Shown here one piece after another: positions 34,295 to 45,437 of a stretch of 64,000 nucleotides of DNA. Each line of letters begins with the position of its first letter. Within the stretch, counting starts at the first letter, position 1. Made by a program: the position numbers and the translations under genes. Under the pieces are notes generated by a model. It saw nothing but the letters and a program-made list of their open reading frames with translations, had not been told where the DNA came from and did no database searches. The DNA comes from Girardinichthys multiradiatus. Lineage: Eukaryota > Chordata > Actinopteri > Cyprinodontiformes > Goodeidae. Where the stretch lies: contig NC_061804.1 in the NCBI RefSeq assembly GCF_021462225.1, forward strand, positions 8,297,740 to 8,361,739, in the 5' to 3' direction.

Positions 34295-35569
34295 CAGGTC
34301 CTTCTCAAAATATTAGCATATTGTGATAAAGTTCATTATTTTCCATAATGTAATGATGAAAATTTAACATTCATATATTTTAGATTCATTGCACACTAAC
34401 TGAAATATTTCAGGTATTTTATTGTCTTAATACGGATGATTTTGGCATACAGCTCATGAAAACCCAAAATTCCTATCTCACAAAATTAGCATATCATTAA
34501 AAGGGTCTCTAAACGAGCTATGATCCTAATCATCTGAATCAACGAGTTAACTCTAAACACATGCAAAAGATTCCTGAGGCCTTTAAAACTCCCAGCCTGG
34601 TTCATCACTCAAAACCCCAATCATGGGTAAGACTGCCGACCTGACTGCTGTCCAGAAGGCCACTATTGACACCCTCAAGCAAGAGGGTAAGACACAGAAA
34701 GAAATTTCTGAACGAATAGGCTGTTCCCAGAGTGCTGTATCAAGGCACCTCAGTGGGAAGTCTGTGGGAAGGAAAAAGTGTGGCAGAAAACGCTGCACAA
34801 CGAGAAGAGGTGACCGGACCCTGAGGAAGATTGTGGAAAAGGCCCGATTCCAGACCTTGGGGGACCTGCGGAAGTAGTGGACTAAGTCTGGAGTAGAAAC
34901 ATCCAGAGCCACCGTGCACAGGCGTGTGCAGGAAATGGGCTACAGGTGCCGCATTCCCCAGGTCAAGCCACTTTTGAACCAGAAACAGCGGCAGAAGCAC
35001 CTGACCTGGGCTACAGACAAGCAGCACTGGACTGTTGCTCAGTGGTCCAAAGTACGTTTTTCGGATGAAAGCAAATTCTGCATGTCATTCGGAAATCAAG
35101 GTGCCAGAGTCTGGAGGAAGACTGGGGAGAAGGAAATGCCAAAATACCAGAAGTCCAGTGTCAAGTATCCACAGTCAGTGATGGTCTGGGGTGCCGTGTC
35201 AGCTGCTGGTGTTGGTCCACTGTGTTTTATCAAGGGCAGGGTCAATGCAGCTAGCTATCAGGAGATTTTGGAGCACTTCATGCTTCCATCTGCTGAAAAG
35301 CTTTATGGAGATGAAGATTTCATTTTTCAGCACGACCTGGCACCTGCTCACAGTGCCAAAACCACTGGTAAATGGTTTACTGACCATGGTATCACTGTGC
35401 TCAATTGGCCTGCCAACTCTCCTGACCTGAACCCCATAGAGAATCTGTGGGATATTGTGAAGAGAACGTTGAGAGACTCAATACCCAACACTCTGGATGA
35501 GCTAAAGGCCGCTATCGAAGCATCCTGGGCCTCCATAAGACCTCAGCAGTGCCACAGGCTGATTGCCTG
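34295..35569 (+). mobile_element. Inner Tc1 element, right end missing
   Basis: The left tip CAGGTCCTTCTCAAAATATT starts at 34295 directly after a TA in the outer element. The terminal and subterminal part (34295-34620) has the A/T-rich words TTAGCATATTGTGATAAAG and CATTATTTTCCATAATG typical of this fish family. The right inverted repeat that should carry the same words is absent: the sequence jumps at about 35569 from transposase coding into the outer element. The element therefore cannot be excised as a unit. Confidence 0.88.
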
Positions 35570-35570
35570 A
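34623..35570 (+). pseudogene. Inner Tc1 transposase, one nonsense codon, C-terminus lost
   Basis: The reading frame is continuous for about 315 codons from ATG 34623 except for one TAG at 34875-34877, after codon 84. The N-terminal part (MGKTADLTAVQK, CSQSAVSRHLSGK, GRKKCGRKR) holds the DNA-binding helices and a basic GRKK/GRKR motif. After an internal ATG at 34914 the catalytic residues are all present: D51 of this part (RFSDESKF), D141 (FQHDLAPAHS) and E176 (SPDLNPIENLWD), 34 residues apart, so DD34E. The natural C-terminus after HRLIA is missing because the gene is fused to the outer element by a deletion. The TAG is consistent with a CAG glutamine codon in relatives. Confidence 0.9.
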
Positions 35571-35867
35571 CTGCTTTCTTGAACATGACAATGAGTTCAC
35601 TGTACTCAAATGGCCTCCAGTCACCAGATCTCAATCCAATAGAGCACCTTTGGGATGTGGTGGAACGGGAGATTCGTATCATGGATGTTCAGCTGACAAA
35701 TCTGCAGCATCTGTGTGATGCTATCATGTCAATATGGACCAAACTCTCTGAGGAATGTTTCCAGTACCTTGTTGAATCTATGCCACCAAGGATTAAGGCA
35801 GTTCTGAAGGCAAAAGGGGTCCAACCCGGTACTAGTAAGGTGTACCTAATGAAGTGGCTAGTGAGTG
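35570..35867 (+). pseudogene. Outer Tc1 transposase, right fragment with inverted repeat
   Basis: From the junction the outer element reads FLNMT in the frame of the inner one, but the intended frame is FLEHDNEFTVLKWPP-like; a 2-bp loss near 35621 restores QSPDLNPIEHLWDVVERE. The catalytic glutamate is in NPIEHLW. The C-terminus ends KAVLKAKGV. The right inverted repeat ends GTGGCTAGTGAGTG at 35867 followed by TA (35868-35869). About 110 residues of the outer transposase, including the first and second catalytic aspartates, are missing between this part and 34293. Confidence 0.85.
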
Positions 35868-35869
35868 TA

Positions 35870-38027
35870 TATACTTTAATAGCTATAGTTGGTTACAACA
35901 TTAAATTTGGTTCAGTGATGCAAAAGGTCTGTAAATGCACATACTGCATCATTGTTCAGAAAATGATGACCACTAAGTAAAAGGCCAGGCTTTCCTCCAA
36001 GGTATTATTAAACTTCATCAATGGAGGAGACCAGAGAGGTTTGGAGGACCAGGAAATTGGTCACTGAATTATTTTGTCTCCTCTATCAAAGCTTCCTAAA
36101 GGAAAAGGGCACAACAAAGAGTGAAAGCCTATTTTTATATTTTGCTTTGTGAGTCTTCCAGCATGGAACACCAGAAGGCTTTGAAAACCAGTTTGAAACA
36201 GAAAATATTTAAACAATTTCTCAGGATCTTATTCCAAAACATCAATGAATTTTAAACGTATCAAAGTCTCACACAAGAAACAATAGTCAGAAAATTCTGC
36301 ATTTTACAAAATGTTTAACAAACAAAACACCTTTTAGAAATATCTTGATTTCTGTTGTTTTAATCACAATTGGCACATTAAGCAATTATTTCATGTATTT
36401 ATTATATTTATCTTAACCACAAGGATATGGATGGTATGCATGAAAAAACAACTGATGCACCGACCCATTCAGTCAATTTGAACACCTTAAGTAGCAGCTT
36501 TAATACATACATTTTCACCAGAGTTTTCCTATAAAGCATCTCTTGATCTCATGTTATATTCTGGTGTACATGCTGACAGAACGTGTCCATCTTGCCCACA
36601 TTAAAGGATCCAAACACCTATGCAGATTTTCTCAGTCATAACATCTCTTACATTTTTCAGATTATCAGCAGCAGAAACAGATCAGAGCCGTTATTTTCCT
36701 CAGCTGTGTGATAAGGTCGGGCCAACGTTGATGTTAGCTCAGCAATAGGATTAAATTTGTATCTTGTGTGATCTATTTACACCTGAAGCTAAGATCTTAT
36801 CTGTATTCAGATGTTATCTTAAAACCAATGTCTGACTATTCCTGTATTTGCATAAACGCTGGATATTAAATTCTGTCTTGTCTTATCTTGGTTGCGTCCA
36901 CAATTTTCTTGGACCCAGATAGAAGAAATATATTAGAAAGGGGTTGTTCTCATTATCGCGATGACAGGATTGATGTATAGATGAAGACGGATACTTTAGT
37001 GATCCCATGGGAAATTTAGCACTTGGCCACAAACATGCAATTAAACTTAGATTTACAGCTTTCTGCTATGATTGCTGGTTTTTAATAAATTACAATATTA
37101 TAATGTTGACTGTGAGGTACCCTTTTAATGTTCAGAGCCGTCTTTCTTGCCTCTGATGTTGATGTTTTTGCCAACATGACTGAACATCTATGATCCTCTA
37201 AAGCTGAACATGTAAAAAAAAACAGCATTATGTATTACATTGTTTTCAGGTCATACTTTGGTATAATTTATCCACAGAAAATTGAATGAATTGATCTTGC
37301 AGAAACATCAGTTAGAGTCTGATTGAATTGGGAGTAATGGTAGTCTAGACTGTGATCTTAACAGATGTCCTACAGCTTCCCATTGAACAGTCCTAGCTTT
37401 TAATGCGGTCTTCCAGACAAACTGGGTCTGTGTTCAGTAAGTTTATTACTTTTATATGATTTTAGACAAAAACACTAGCAATAAAAGGAAGGACTTCTCA
37501 TGACAATTATATTGATCAACTACAGATACTAAGTTTTCTTCATGTTCTCTAATTTCAGGACTTAAAAGATATTATCAACATATTAGCTGTTGTTTTTTTT
37601 TTCTGAAATCATTGTTGCATTAATGTTTAATGTTGAAGATAGTGGTAGCAAGAGGACTTTCTAAAAGCAAATAATGATCTTTATCAGCATGAAAACCTAT
37701 TGGGGGAGTAGATCAGGCTAGCCAGCTATTTTTAAAATGCAAATACTACTTAAGTGCCACAGTACCTCTTAGTTATGTGCCAAGTAAACCCATCTTGCAT
37801 CGAGTAAATGGATAAAATGACATAAAGGTTTGGTTCGGTCCACCTTTCTTTCTCCACTGTAGCTGCATGAGGAACCTTAATGTTCCTAAGTAGCAGCATT
37901 TAGTGAGTCTGGGAATCGTCTCTGTTTCATTTTGGTGTACCTTTTTAAAGGTTGCCCTACAAACCATTGCATTGCTCACTTAGTTCTTCACAAAAACATT
38001 CTGCATGTGTTCAGGTATAAAACAATG
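35870..38027. other. Non-coding stretch with a possible LINE tail
   Basis: Near 36985-37020 the minus strand reads AAATTTCCCATGGGATCACT then AAAGTATCC, like the 3' end of an L2/Rex-type LINE with its polyadenylation signal slightly changed. Nothing else is recognised. Confidence 0.4.
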
Positions 38028-38039
38028 CTGAATTTGTTC

Positions 38040-38398
38040 ATGGGGCTGCACGGCGGGGCAGTTGGTAGCACTGTTGCCTTGCAGCAAGAAGGTCCTGGGT
38101 TCAATTCCCGACCGGGGGTCTTTCTGCATGGAGTTTGCATGTTCTCCCCGTGCATGCGTGGGTTCTCACTGGGTACTCCGGCTTCCTCCCACAGTCCAAA
38201 GACATGCCTGTTAGGTTAATTGGTCACTCTAAATTGCCCTGTATGAATGAGTGTGTGCATGGTTGTTTGTGTATTGCCCTGTGATGGACTGGCGACCTGT
38301 CCAGGGTGTACCCTGCCTCTCACCCATAGACTGCTGGAGATAGGCACCAGCTCCCCCGCGACCCACTATGGAATAAGCGGTAGAAAATGACTGACTGA
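38040..38398 (+). mobile_element. tRNA-derived SINE, full copy with target duplication
   Basis: Flanked by perfect 12-bp direct repeats CTGAATTTGTTC at 38028-38039 and 38399-38410. It is the same family and length as the copy at 7201-7558, with the same head, body and end (GCGGTAGAAAATGACTGACTGA). Box B GGTTCAATTCC is intact (38098-38108) while box A is changed (CGGGGCAGTTGG). The two copies are visibly more than 85 percent alike. Its terminal TGACTGACTGA run is a short tail repeat. Confidence 0.92.
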
Positions 38399-38410
38399 CT
38401 GAATTTGTTC

Positions 38411-40425
38411 GGTATGTGTATTGAACCAACAAGGCTGTACCAGATATTTACAGCATGAATACGTGTACCTTTAAACCCCTACTATGTACTACTAAAGGCC
38501 TACCTACTACTATCTGTGACATATATGTAATTTTTCAGACTTTGCAGGTTGACTGTTTCAGTAACCATAATTTACCAAACCCTCTGGCTCAAGCTTGTAG
38601 GACTTCATAACTGTTGAGATTTCAATAAATCAGAATAATTAGCTCTGGACACTAGCACACTAACATCTTTTCATACATATTTTCAGTCTCTATAGACTCA
38701 CTTTCCTTTAGCACCAAAGCCAGTCATGGTCAGAAATCATCTAATGAGTGAATAGGTTTAGTGGCATAAATCTAACACACCACCCCTACGGTGGAACAAA
38801 GTAATGGGACCTCGAAAGTGAAAATAACATTTATGCCTTTCAGTTAGTCAATAACAATGTGAAGTGGTTTATGAATTTGAATGATTATCTTTACTTTGAA
38901 AAGGGAGAATTTGCAATATTTTTTGGAAACCATGCAATAAATCAGCATTTTAAAGCTTTGTTTTCTAGACTGAACAGTAGACATTGTTCCACAAAATGAA
39001 GTCTGAGGCAAAATGTAGGAAGTGACCGAGAAGTTGATCAAATTTCTGAAAAAATTAAACAGGAATAGCCTTTATTTTGTAGAACTGAAAGTTTCTTTGT
39101 AAGGATGCTAACTTTGCAGTAAGAAAATAAGATATCAGATGTTTGTTAAATTTATTTAGTTTTTAAATGGCCCGAAAAAATATTTAATACAGTTTTCAGT
39201 CCCTTTCAGAGTTATCTATGTGTTAATTGTTATGAAGTTATGACTAATAAACAGGTTGTTGTAACCAATACCCCACAGTCTGCAAACATCTCACATTAAT
39301 AATTCCAACGCACTCCTTAACAGGAGAATATTCACAACACTGTCAGAGCTGCAGTCTGTGGATTGCTTACCTGGAATGATTTCATAACGGTAGCATTCAA
39401 GAAAAACAGGGGACCTGTGGAGGCTGCCATTGACTCTCTTTACTGGCATATATACTGTTTAGAAACATTACACAGAACCCGTGCACCCTGTTCATAATGT
39501 TACCTTAACAACCACACATTTGTATGCACTATGGTACATTTACTGAAAGATGTCATACCCACCAGCTGGACATAAACATTGCTCCTGGACTCGAGCCCCA
39601 AACCTTGAATTCAAGATGACTCCCAAATCCTAAAAGTGCGACTGTAAGACAAGTCTAAAGTTTTCGTTTTGCAACGTATGACTCAAGTGTTTGACACAAT
39701 CTGAAGTCACTGTTTCTGAATGATGGTGGTGTACATGCTCTCCGCACTACTTCTAATGTACTGCAGGATCAGTTTCTAGTGGACTTAATGGTAGCTAAAA
39801 ACTACTGTTAGAAAACAGCTGCTGTTCCTGGACATAGTCAAGCTAGGGTTAGCACTAAAGCACAGCTACCTGCTACAGGAACTTAGAAAACAAGTAGTTT
39901 AATACTCCTATGATCTAATTCTTCATAGGGTAAGGTATTTTCATGATTCATTCGTTGACGTTTACGATGAGGCAACATGTTGACGGTTAATATTTATGTC
40001 AGTATGTTCAGAGTTTTCAGTGATGGTCTTGCTGAGGAAGTTGCTGTTTGCCTGATAATGAATTAAACTTCCTCTAGCAATGAGTCAAATACTGCACTGC
40101 TTGTAGGATGCCACTATAGAGAAAAGCTGAACAATTGCTAAACTATTGTTGACCTGTGCATAGATAATAAATACCACAATTTATTGTATGGAACATTATG
40201 GCTGACTTTGACCCCTTCAACCCCAGGAAGTTTTGTGTGTTTGCTGGTCTTATTCCAGCACAATCATATGAAGTTTTGAACTTCAATGTCCTGAAAAATG
40301 ACTTATTGTGCACAGTAGCACTGATTTATTTCACATTATTAGAAAAGCCTGAGCTGCACATTTGGAAATATATTTCTGGTGCTGACTGCTAGAATTTTTA
40401 TCACATTTCTGATTATACTCCACAG
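38411..40425. other. Non-coding stretch, nothing recognised
   Basis: No repeat family, array or exon recognised on either strand. Confidence 0.45.
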
Positions 40426-40455
40426 GAAGTCAAAGACCGAAAGGCAGAGCAAAAG
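40426..40455 (+). other. Candidate 30-nt microexon (EVKDRKAEQK)
   Basis: A splice-acceptor-like segment (CATTTCTGATTATACTCCACAG, with a branch-like TTCTGAT about 15 bases before the AG) is followed by 30 nt and then a donor GTAAAATC preceded by AAAG. The 30 nt are a multiple of three and encode ten charged residues, EVKDRKAEQK, without a stop. Short in-frame exons of this size are known in vertebrate neuronal genes. I do not recognise the parent gene, and a chance match is quite possible in 64 kb. Confidence 0.2.
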
Positions 40456-41074
40456 GTAAAATCAGTGCCTCCCACGGTAATTCCCTGCCCTGCGGTTTTG
40501 CCCCAAAGATTCACCTCTCAGCTAAAGGTCACCAGATGGAACAGCATCTCACTCGACTCAGGGGAAATGCACATGTGCTCTGCTGATGTGTTTGAGGCTC
40601 AGGGAGGGCACAAACAGGATGAGGGGACGTCTCCACAGACAACAAGGAAAACTCCTGACCCACTGTCTGACATTCAGCTTTGGTTTCTTTCAATGTCAAG
40701 TCCCTGCACAAATCTGCAGGCGGAGTGCCGGGAATTCTAAAATTTGTGGCAGAAATATTTAAACAGAATTTAGTATTTTTTAACCTTGTCAATCTGTCAT
40801 CTCTTGCCATTTTTTGTATCCATGCAGTGTCTTTCTTCCTACTGGCAACCTTCTTGATTGTTTGAGAGGACAACGGTGTGGGTTCTGTGTGGGTGATAGG
40901 GATCTCAACCACATGGTAACTCAGACTAGCCTTATTGAACTAATAAATGCAAAGTTGCTAAACTGCAAACTGTTAGAAAACAGCTAAGTCAAGGCAGTGT
41001 ACAGTGCCACAAAACGCCAGGTTGCTTTAGACAGCCTTTTACCTGAATCAGGGAAAACCTCATTGAAAACAGCC
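40456..41074. other. Non-coding stretch with overlapping small open frames
   Basis: The region 40465-40910 is open on both strands for about 90 to 125 codons. The translations are unlike any family I know and low in conserved-looking motifs. It could be conserved non-coding sequence next to the microexon candidate, or chance. Confidence 0.35.
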
Positions 41075-41195
41075 TCTTCTGATTTTACTCAGGTCATCTT
41101 TCTCTGATAATTTGTTACATGGAACATTTAAGAGCGACAGAAAAGTGCAAAAACAGAAGTCTATAAGGGGGCAAACACTTTTTCACTGCTCTGTG
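41075..41195. mobile_element. Tc1 inverted-repeat end fragment
   Basis: GGAACATTTAAGAGCGACAGA and AGGGGGCAAACACTTTTTCAC match the terminal region of the Tc1 family at 24985-26385 (AACATTTAAGTGTGACA). Only one end is present, and the adjoining sequence is unrelated. Confidence 0.6.
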
Positions 41196-42189
41196 AGTGG
41201 TCTGATGGACACCATGCGGGTGAACATCAACCAGTCTCGGCACTGTTTATTACAGTCTCACAAACAAACATCTTTCATTTACCACATATCTGACTGCAAC
41301 GAGCTTCTGATGTGACGTAAATGACAAACTAAATGACTGATTAGAGAGCAGAAAGCGGTTATTCTGGTTATTTTAACATATCCCGCTGAGTGCAGCATGT
41401 GCCAGAGTCTGACTGTGGTAATGCTATTTTCTTGCTGTTTATTTTTCATTATTAGCACAACAAAGCAGTGTTTCTTTTATAATCTGTGGCTGTGAGTGTC
41501 ATGAAAAACAAATGAAGGCAAAGAGAAGTTGTCTAAGAAAACTGAAGAGTTTAACGTAGCCTCATCCTGCATCAGTCTCTTTGTACTTAGTTTGGGCTTT
41601 TCATTGTGGTTGGAGAGAAATGTTGTGGATATATTTATCAATATCAAGGTCTGGGGTTGGTTTTAAGGTTTCTGTTGTGTCATTGACTGGTGACCACATG
41701 TCCTACCACCACCATGATTCATTCGTCTCTTTGTCATGTCACTTTGCACATTAGAAGAATCAGTCTGTATTTGGCTCAGTATTGCAGCCGACTCCTGATC
41801 GATGCCATTGTGAAATTTCACAGTGAAACCCTAGCAGATGGTGCAGAACGAACGCAGTGGCACGTCTGGTGCTTGATCAACCAAAAAGGACACATGTCAC
41901 CTCGTTATTCACTGACCTCCACAGGCTGCCAAAATTTAATTTAATTCACGAATATTCTCCCAGACTACAGGGTCTGGATCCACATTCTGTGTGTTTTAAA
42001 CGGATCCATTTCCCTTGAAAGTTTTTAAATGTTTTCGCGTCCCTTACTGAAAACGTCTCTGTATTATATCTGAACTCACTGTGCCATCAAACTAATTAGA
42101 TGAATGTATGTTATTGTTATAATGTGTAAGTTCCATCATCACAGATTTAGCATGTATTTGCCATTTGACCATTTATTCATGGGAGAAAA

Positions 42190-42480
42190 GGAAGTGCTCC
42201 ACCTGCCTAAACCCACTGCAGCATAATTAGAGATAACTTAGGATAACCGACCTCCCCTAACTGTAAGCTTTATTACAAAGGAAGATTTTTTTACACAGAT
42301 ATTTTAGGGTATTCTGATGATGATTACAGTAGGCCAGCCTAGAAGTGACACATGCAAGAATCAGTTCTTCATTACTGTGGATATTTTTATACTGCAGGTC
42401 AAAAATAAGGTCTTGGAACTAGGTTTAAAATAAGATTTAAAGGACATGTCCTCATCTAAGATAACTCTTTAAATTAGTCC
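42190..42480 (-). mobile_element. L2-like LINE fragment (C-terminus and 3' UTR)
   Basis: CCCACTGCAGCATAATTAGAG, TAACTGTAAGCTTTATTACAAAGG, ATTACAGTAGGCCAGCCTAG and AAGATTTAAAGGACATGTCCT align with 13553-12960 and the 3' UTR of the LINE at 12145-14530, with internal deletions. No frame survives. Confidence 0.75.
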
Positions 42481-43339
42481 TGGAAGCCAAATTTCATTAA
42501 ATAATTTAATTACATGTTTTTAATACACAGCTGCCTCCATTTGTACTTGTATCCTTACAGCATTCTTTCATTCGCATGCAGACCTCTAGCAGTTGCATCA
42601 AAATAACCCCCCTTGTTACAACACAGCACTGCTTTGCTCCTTCTCTAGACTGAATGTGTCAACTTCTTTGTTTCCACTGACAAATTGTTACTTGTTTGCT
42701 GTTAAAGTGACTAAAATTGTACGGGCTCACTCCTCCAGATGACTTTGATCCTTAGTGATTCCTGTCTGCCTCTGGCCCAGATGGCACTGATACAAGGAAC
42801 AAGGCACCTATATACCCTTGACCAACAACAAGGTCATTAGCAAATAATCCAATAATAAATACCAGTCACTAGAAACCAATCCATAAATGTAATTTATGAA
42901 TATATGATGAGACTTACTATTCAGTGTATGAGTTGCATTTGTCAGTTTCGCAGCACTCAACTAATGCAATTAAATTTTGATAACCCATGTTGGCTGAATT
43001 AGTCTGAATGCCTGAGCTCCAACACAGCGATGCACCACAGTCCTTGCAGATTTGGTTTAAAGTTCATCCAAACCAAGTAGATGCATAGTCCAAGTACAGT
43101 TTGTTAAAACAGGAATTGTTTCATCACAATGTAAAATGTGTCAGGAAAAGGATACCTTTAAAAGAAGCTGTTATGCACATGGTTTCTGAGTGATATTTCT
43201 TGTTTACAGGACCTAAAGAAGAGACACTGCAGGAATCTAGGGTCCATGTCCATTTCATTCACATAACATGCCTACAACTTTGAAGATGTAGTATTTTGTA
43301 TTGTTTAGCAAACAACAATAAGGACAATATTACAGAAAA
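42481..43339. other. Non-coding stretch, nothing recognised
   Basis: No repeat or exon recognised. Confidence 0.5.
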
Positions 43340-44180
43340 CAGTCTCTGTGAGCTCGCCACATCTTGCATTGGGATTTTTGCCCATTCCTCAAGGCAAAAC
43401 TGCTCCAGCTCCTTCATGTTGGATGGTTTTCACTTGTGAACAGTGATCTCCAAGTCTAACCACAGATTCTCAGTCGGACTGCGGTCTGAGATTGAAGTCT
43501 GGACTTTATCTAGGCCATTCCAACACATTTAAATGTTTCCCTTTAAACCGCTAGAGTGTTGCTTTAGCAGTGTGCTTCGGGTCATTGTCCTGCTGGCAGG
43601 TGAACCTTCGTCCTACTCTCAAATTACAGGCTGACTGACAGGTTTTCCTCCAGAATATTCCTGTATTTAGCACCATCCATTTTTCCCTTGACTAGGACCA
43701 GTCTTCCAGTCTCTGCTGCTGAAAAACATCCCTACAGCATGATGCTGCCGCCACCATCTTTCATTGTGGGGATGATGTTCTTGGGGTGATAGATGTGTTG
43801 GGTTTGTGCCAAACATGGTATTCCTAGGTGGCCAAAAAGTTAAATTTTAGTCTCAGCTGACCAGAGCACCTTCCTGCATACATTTGGGGAGTCGTTTGCT
43901 AAACATGCCTTTTTGCAAACTCAAACGTTTTTAACACTAAGTAATGGCTCTTTTTCTGGCCACTTCCATAAAGCCCAGCTCTATAGAGTGGGCTTATTGT
44001 GGTCCTATGGACAGATTCTCCAGTCTCTGCTGTGTAACTCTGCAACTCCTCCAGAATTACCTTTGGTCTTTGTGCTGCCCCTCTGATTAATGCCCTCCTT
44101 GCACGATGTGTGAGTTCTAGCAGCTCTCTCTTGGCAGCCAAGGAGGGTGAATACTTTTGCAAGGTACTTTACTTAGCATA
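43340..44180 (-). mobile_element. Tc1/mariner relic with one end
   Basis: The right edge (GAATACTTTTGCAAGGTAC, about 44150-44168) is the tip of the CAGTGCCTTGCAAAAG family. The minus strand then reads a degraded transposase: LTHRARRALIRGAAQRPKV, LEELQSYTAETGESVHRTT and FEFAKRHV (44110-43900), with the catalytic part following down to about 43380. The 5' UTR and N-terminal helices between the tip and this part are deleted. Stops and shifts occur throughout. Confidence 0.85.
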
Positions 44181-44196
44181 ATCTACAATAAAACTA

Positions 44197-45435
44197 CAGG
44201 GGTTGGACAATGAAACTGAAACACCTGGTTTTAGACCACAATAATTTATTAGTATGGTGTATTCATCTTGGGAATGAAATATACAAGTCCTGCACAGTGG
44301 TCAGAGGGATTTTAAGCCATTCTTCTTGCAGGATAGTGGCCAGGTCACTACGTGATACTGGTGGAGGAAAACGTTTACTGACTCGCTCCTCCAAAACACC
44401 CCAAAGTGGCTCAATAATATTTAGATCTGGTGACTGTGCAGGCCATGGGAGATGTTCAACTTCACTTTCATGTTCATCAAACCAATCTTTCACCAGTCTT
44501 GCTGTGTGTATTGGTGCATTGTCATCCTGATACACGGCACCGCCTTCAGGATACAATGTTTGAACCATTGGATGCACATGGTCCTCAAGAATGGCTCGGT
44601 AGTCCTTGGCAGTGACGCGCCCATCTAGCACAAGTATTGGGCCAAGGGAATGCCATGATATGGCAGCCCAAACCATCACTGATCTACCCCCATGCTTCAC
44701 TCTGGGCATGTAACAGTCTGGATGGTACGCTTCTTTGGGGCTTCTCCACACCGTAACTCTCCTGGATGTGGGGAAAACAGTAAAGGTGGACTCATCAGAG
44801 AACAATACATGTTTCACATTGTCCACAGACCAAGATTTGCGCTCCTTGCACCATTGAAACTGACGTTTGGCATTGGCATGAGTGACCAAAGGTTTGGCTA
44901 TAGCAGCCCAGCCGTGTATATTGACCCTGTGGAGCTCCCAATGGACAGTTCTGGTGGAGACAGAAGAGTTGAGGTGCACATTTAATTCTGCCGTGATTTG
45001 GGCAGCCGTGGTTTTATGTTTTTTGGATACAATCCAGGTTAGCACCCGAACATCCCTTTCAGACAGCTTCCTCTTGCGTCCACAGTTAATCCTGTTGGAT
45101 GTGGTTCGTCCTTCTTGGTGGTATGCTGACATTACCATGGATACTGTGGCTCTTAATACATCAGAAAGACTTGCTGTCTTGGTCATAGATGCGTCAGCAA
45201 GACGTGCACCAACAATTTGTCCTCTTTTGAACTCTGGTATGTCACCCATAATGTTGTGTGCATTTCAATATTTTGAGCAAAACTGTGCTCTTACCCTGCT
45301 AATTGAACCTTCACACTCTGCTCTTACTGGTGCAATGTGCAATCAATGAAGACTGGCTACCAGGCTGGTCCAATTTAGCCATGAAACCTCCCACACTAAA
45401 ATGACAGGTGTTTCAGTTTCATTGTCCACCCCCTG
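44197..45435 (-). mobile_element. Tc1/mariner element of DD36E spacing, well preserved (1239 bp)
   Basis: Tips CAGGGGTTGGACAATGAAAC (44197) and GTTTCATTGTCCACCCCCTG (ending 45435) form inverted repeats of about 31 bp with one mismatch, between TA dinucleotides (44195-44196 and 45436-45437). A single transposase gene fills the minus strand. The element sits about 15 bp beyond the older Tc1 relic at 43340-44180. It is the best-preserved mobile element of the window. The transposase C-terminus is shortened by a small deletion, which may have disabled it. Confidence 0.95.
44263..45249 (-). CDS. Tc1/mariner transposase, DD36E type, C-terminally shortened
   Basis: The protein cuts transposon DNA at its inverted repeats and joins it at TA sites in the nucleus. 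The 328-residue frame is uninterrupted from ATG at 45249 (MGDIPEFKRGQIVGARLADA). It has two helix-turn-helix regions (about residues 8-45 and 62-112) joined by a basic GRKRKLS motif (57-63). The catalytic residues are D152 (LFSDESTF), D243 (YQDDNAPIH) and E280 (SPDLNIIEPLW), with 36 residues between the last two. The frame ends LYISFPR and then TGA, directly followed by TACACCATACTAATAAA; in family members about a dozen more residues follow, so an out-of-frame deletion of some 35 bp probably removed the tail. All catalytic residues survive; whether the shortened tail is tolerated is unknown. Confidence 0.93.
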   Translation of the reverse strand: MGDIPEFKRGQIVGARLADASMTKTASLSDVLRATVSMVMSAYHQEGRTTSNRINCGRKRKLSERDVRVLTWIVSKKHKTTAAQITAELNVHLNSSVSTRTVHWELHRVNIHGWAAIAKPLVTHANAKRQFQWCKERKSWSVDNVKHVLFSDESTFTVFPTSRRVTVWRSPKEAYHPDCYMPRVKHGGRSVMVWAAISWHSLGPILVLDGRVTAKDYRAILEDHVHPMVQTLYPEGGAVYQDDNAPIHTARLVKDWFDEHESEVEHLPWPAQSPDLNIIEPLWGVLEERVSKRFPPPVSRSDLATILQEEWLKIPLTTVQDLYISFPR

Positions 45436-45437
45436 TA

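Noticed and set aside
43208..43240. Exon starting after TTCTTGTTTACAG
   Set aside because: A good acceptor, but no donor follows in the open frame before a stop.
44210..45349. Plus-strand frames of up to 155 codons
   Set aside because: Antisense shadows of the DD36E transposase.
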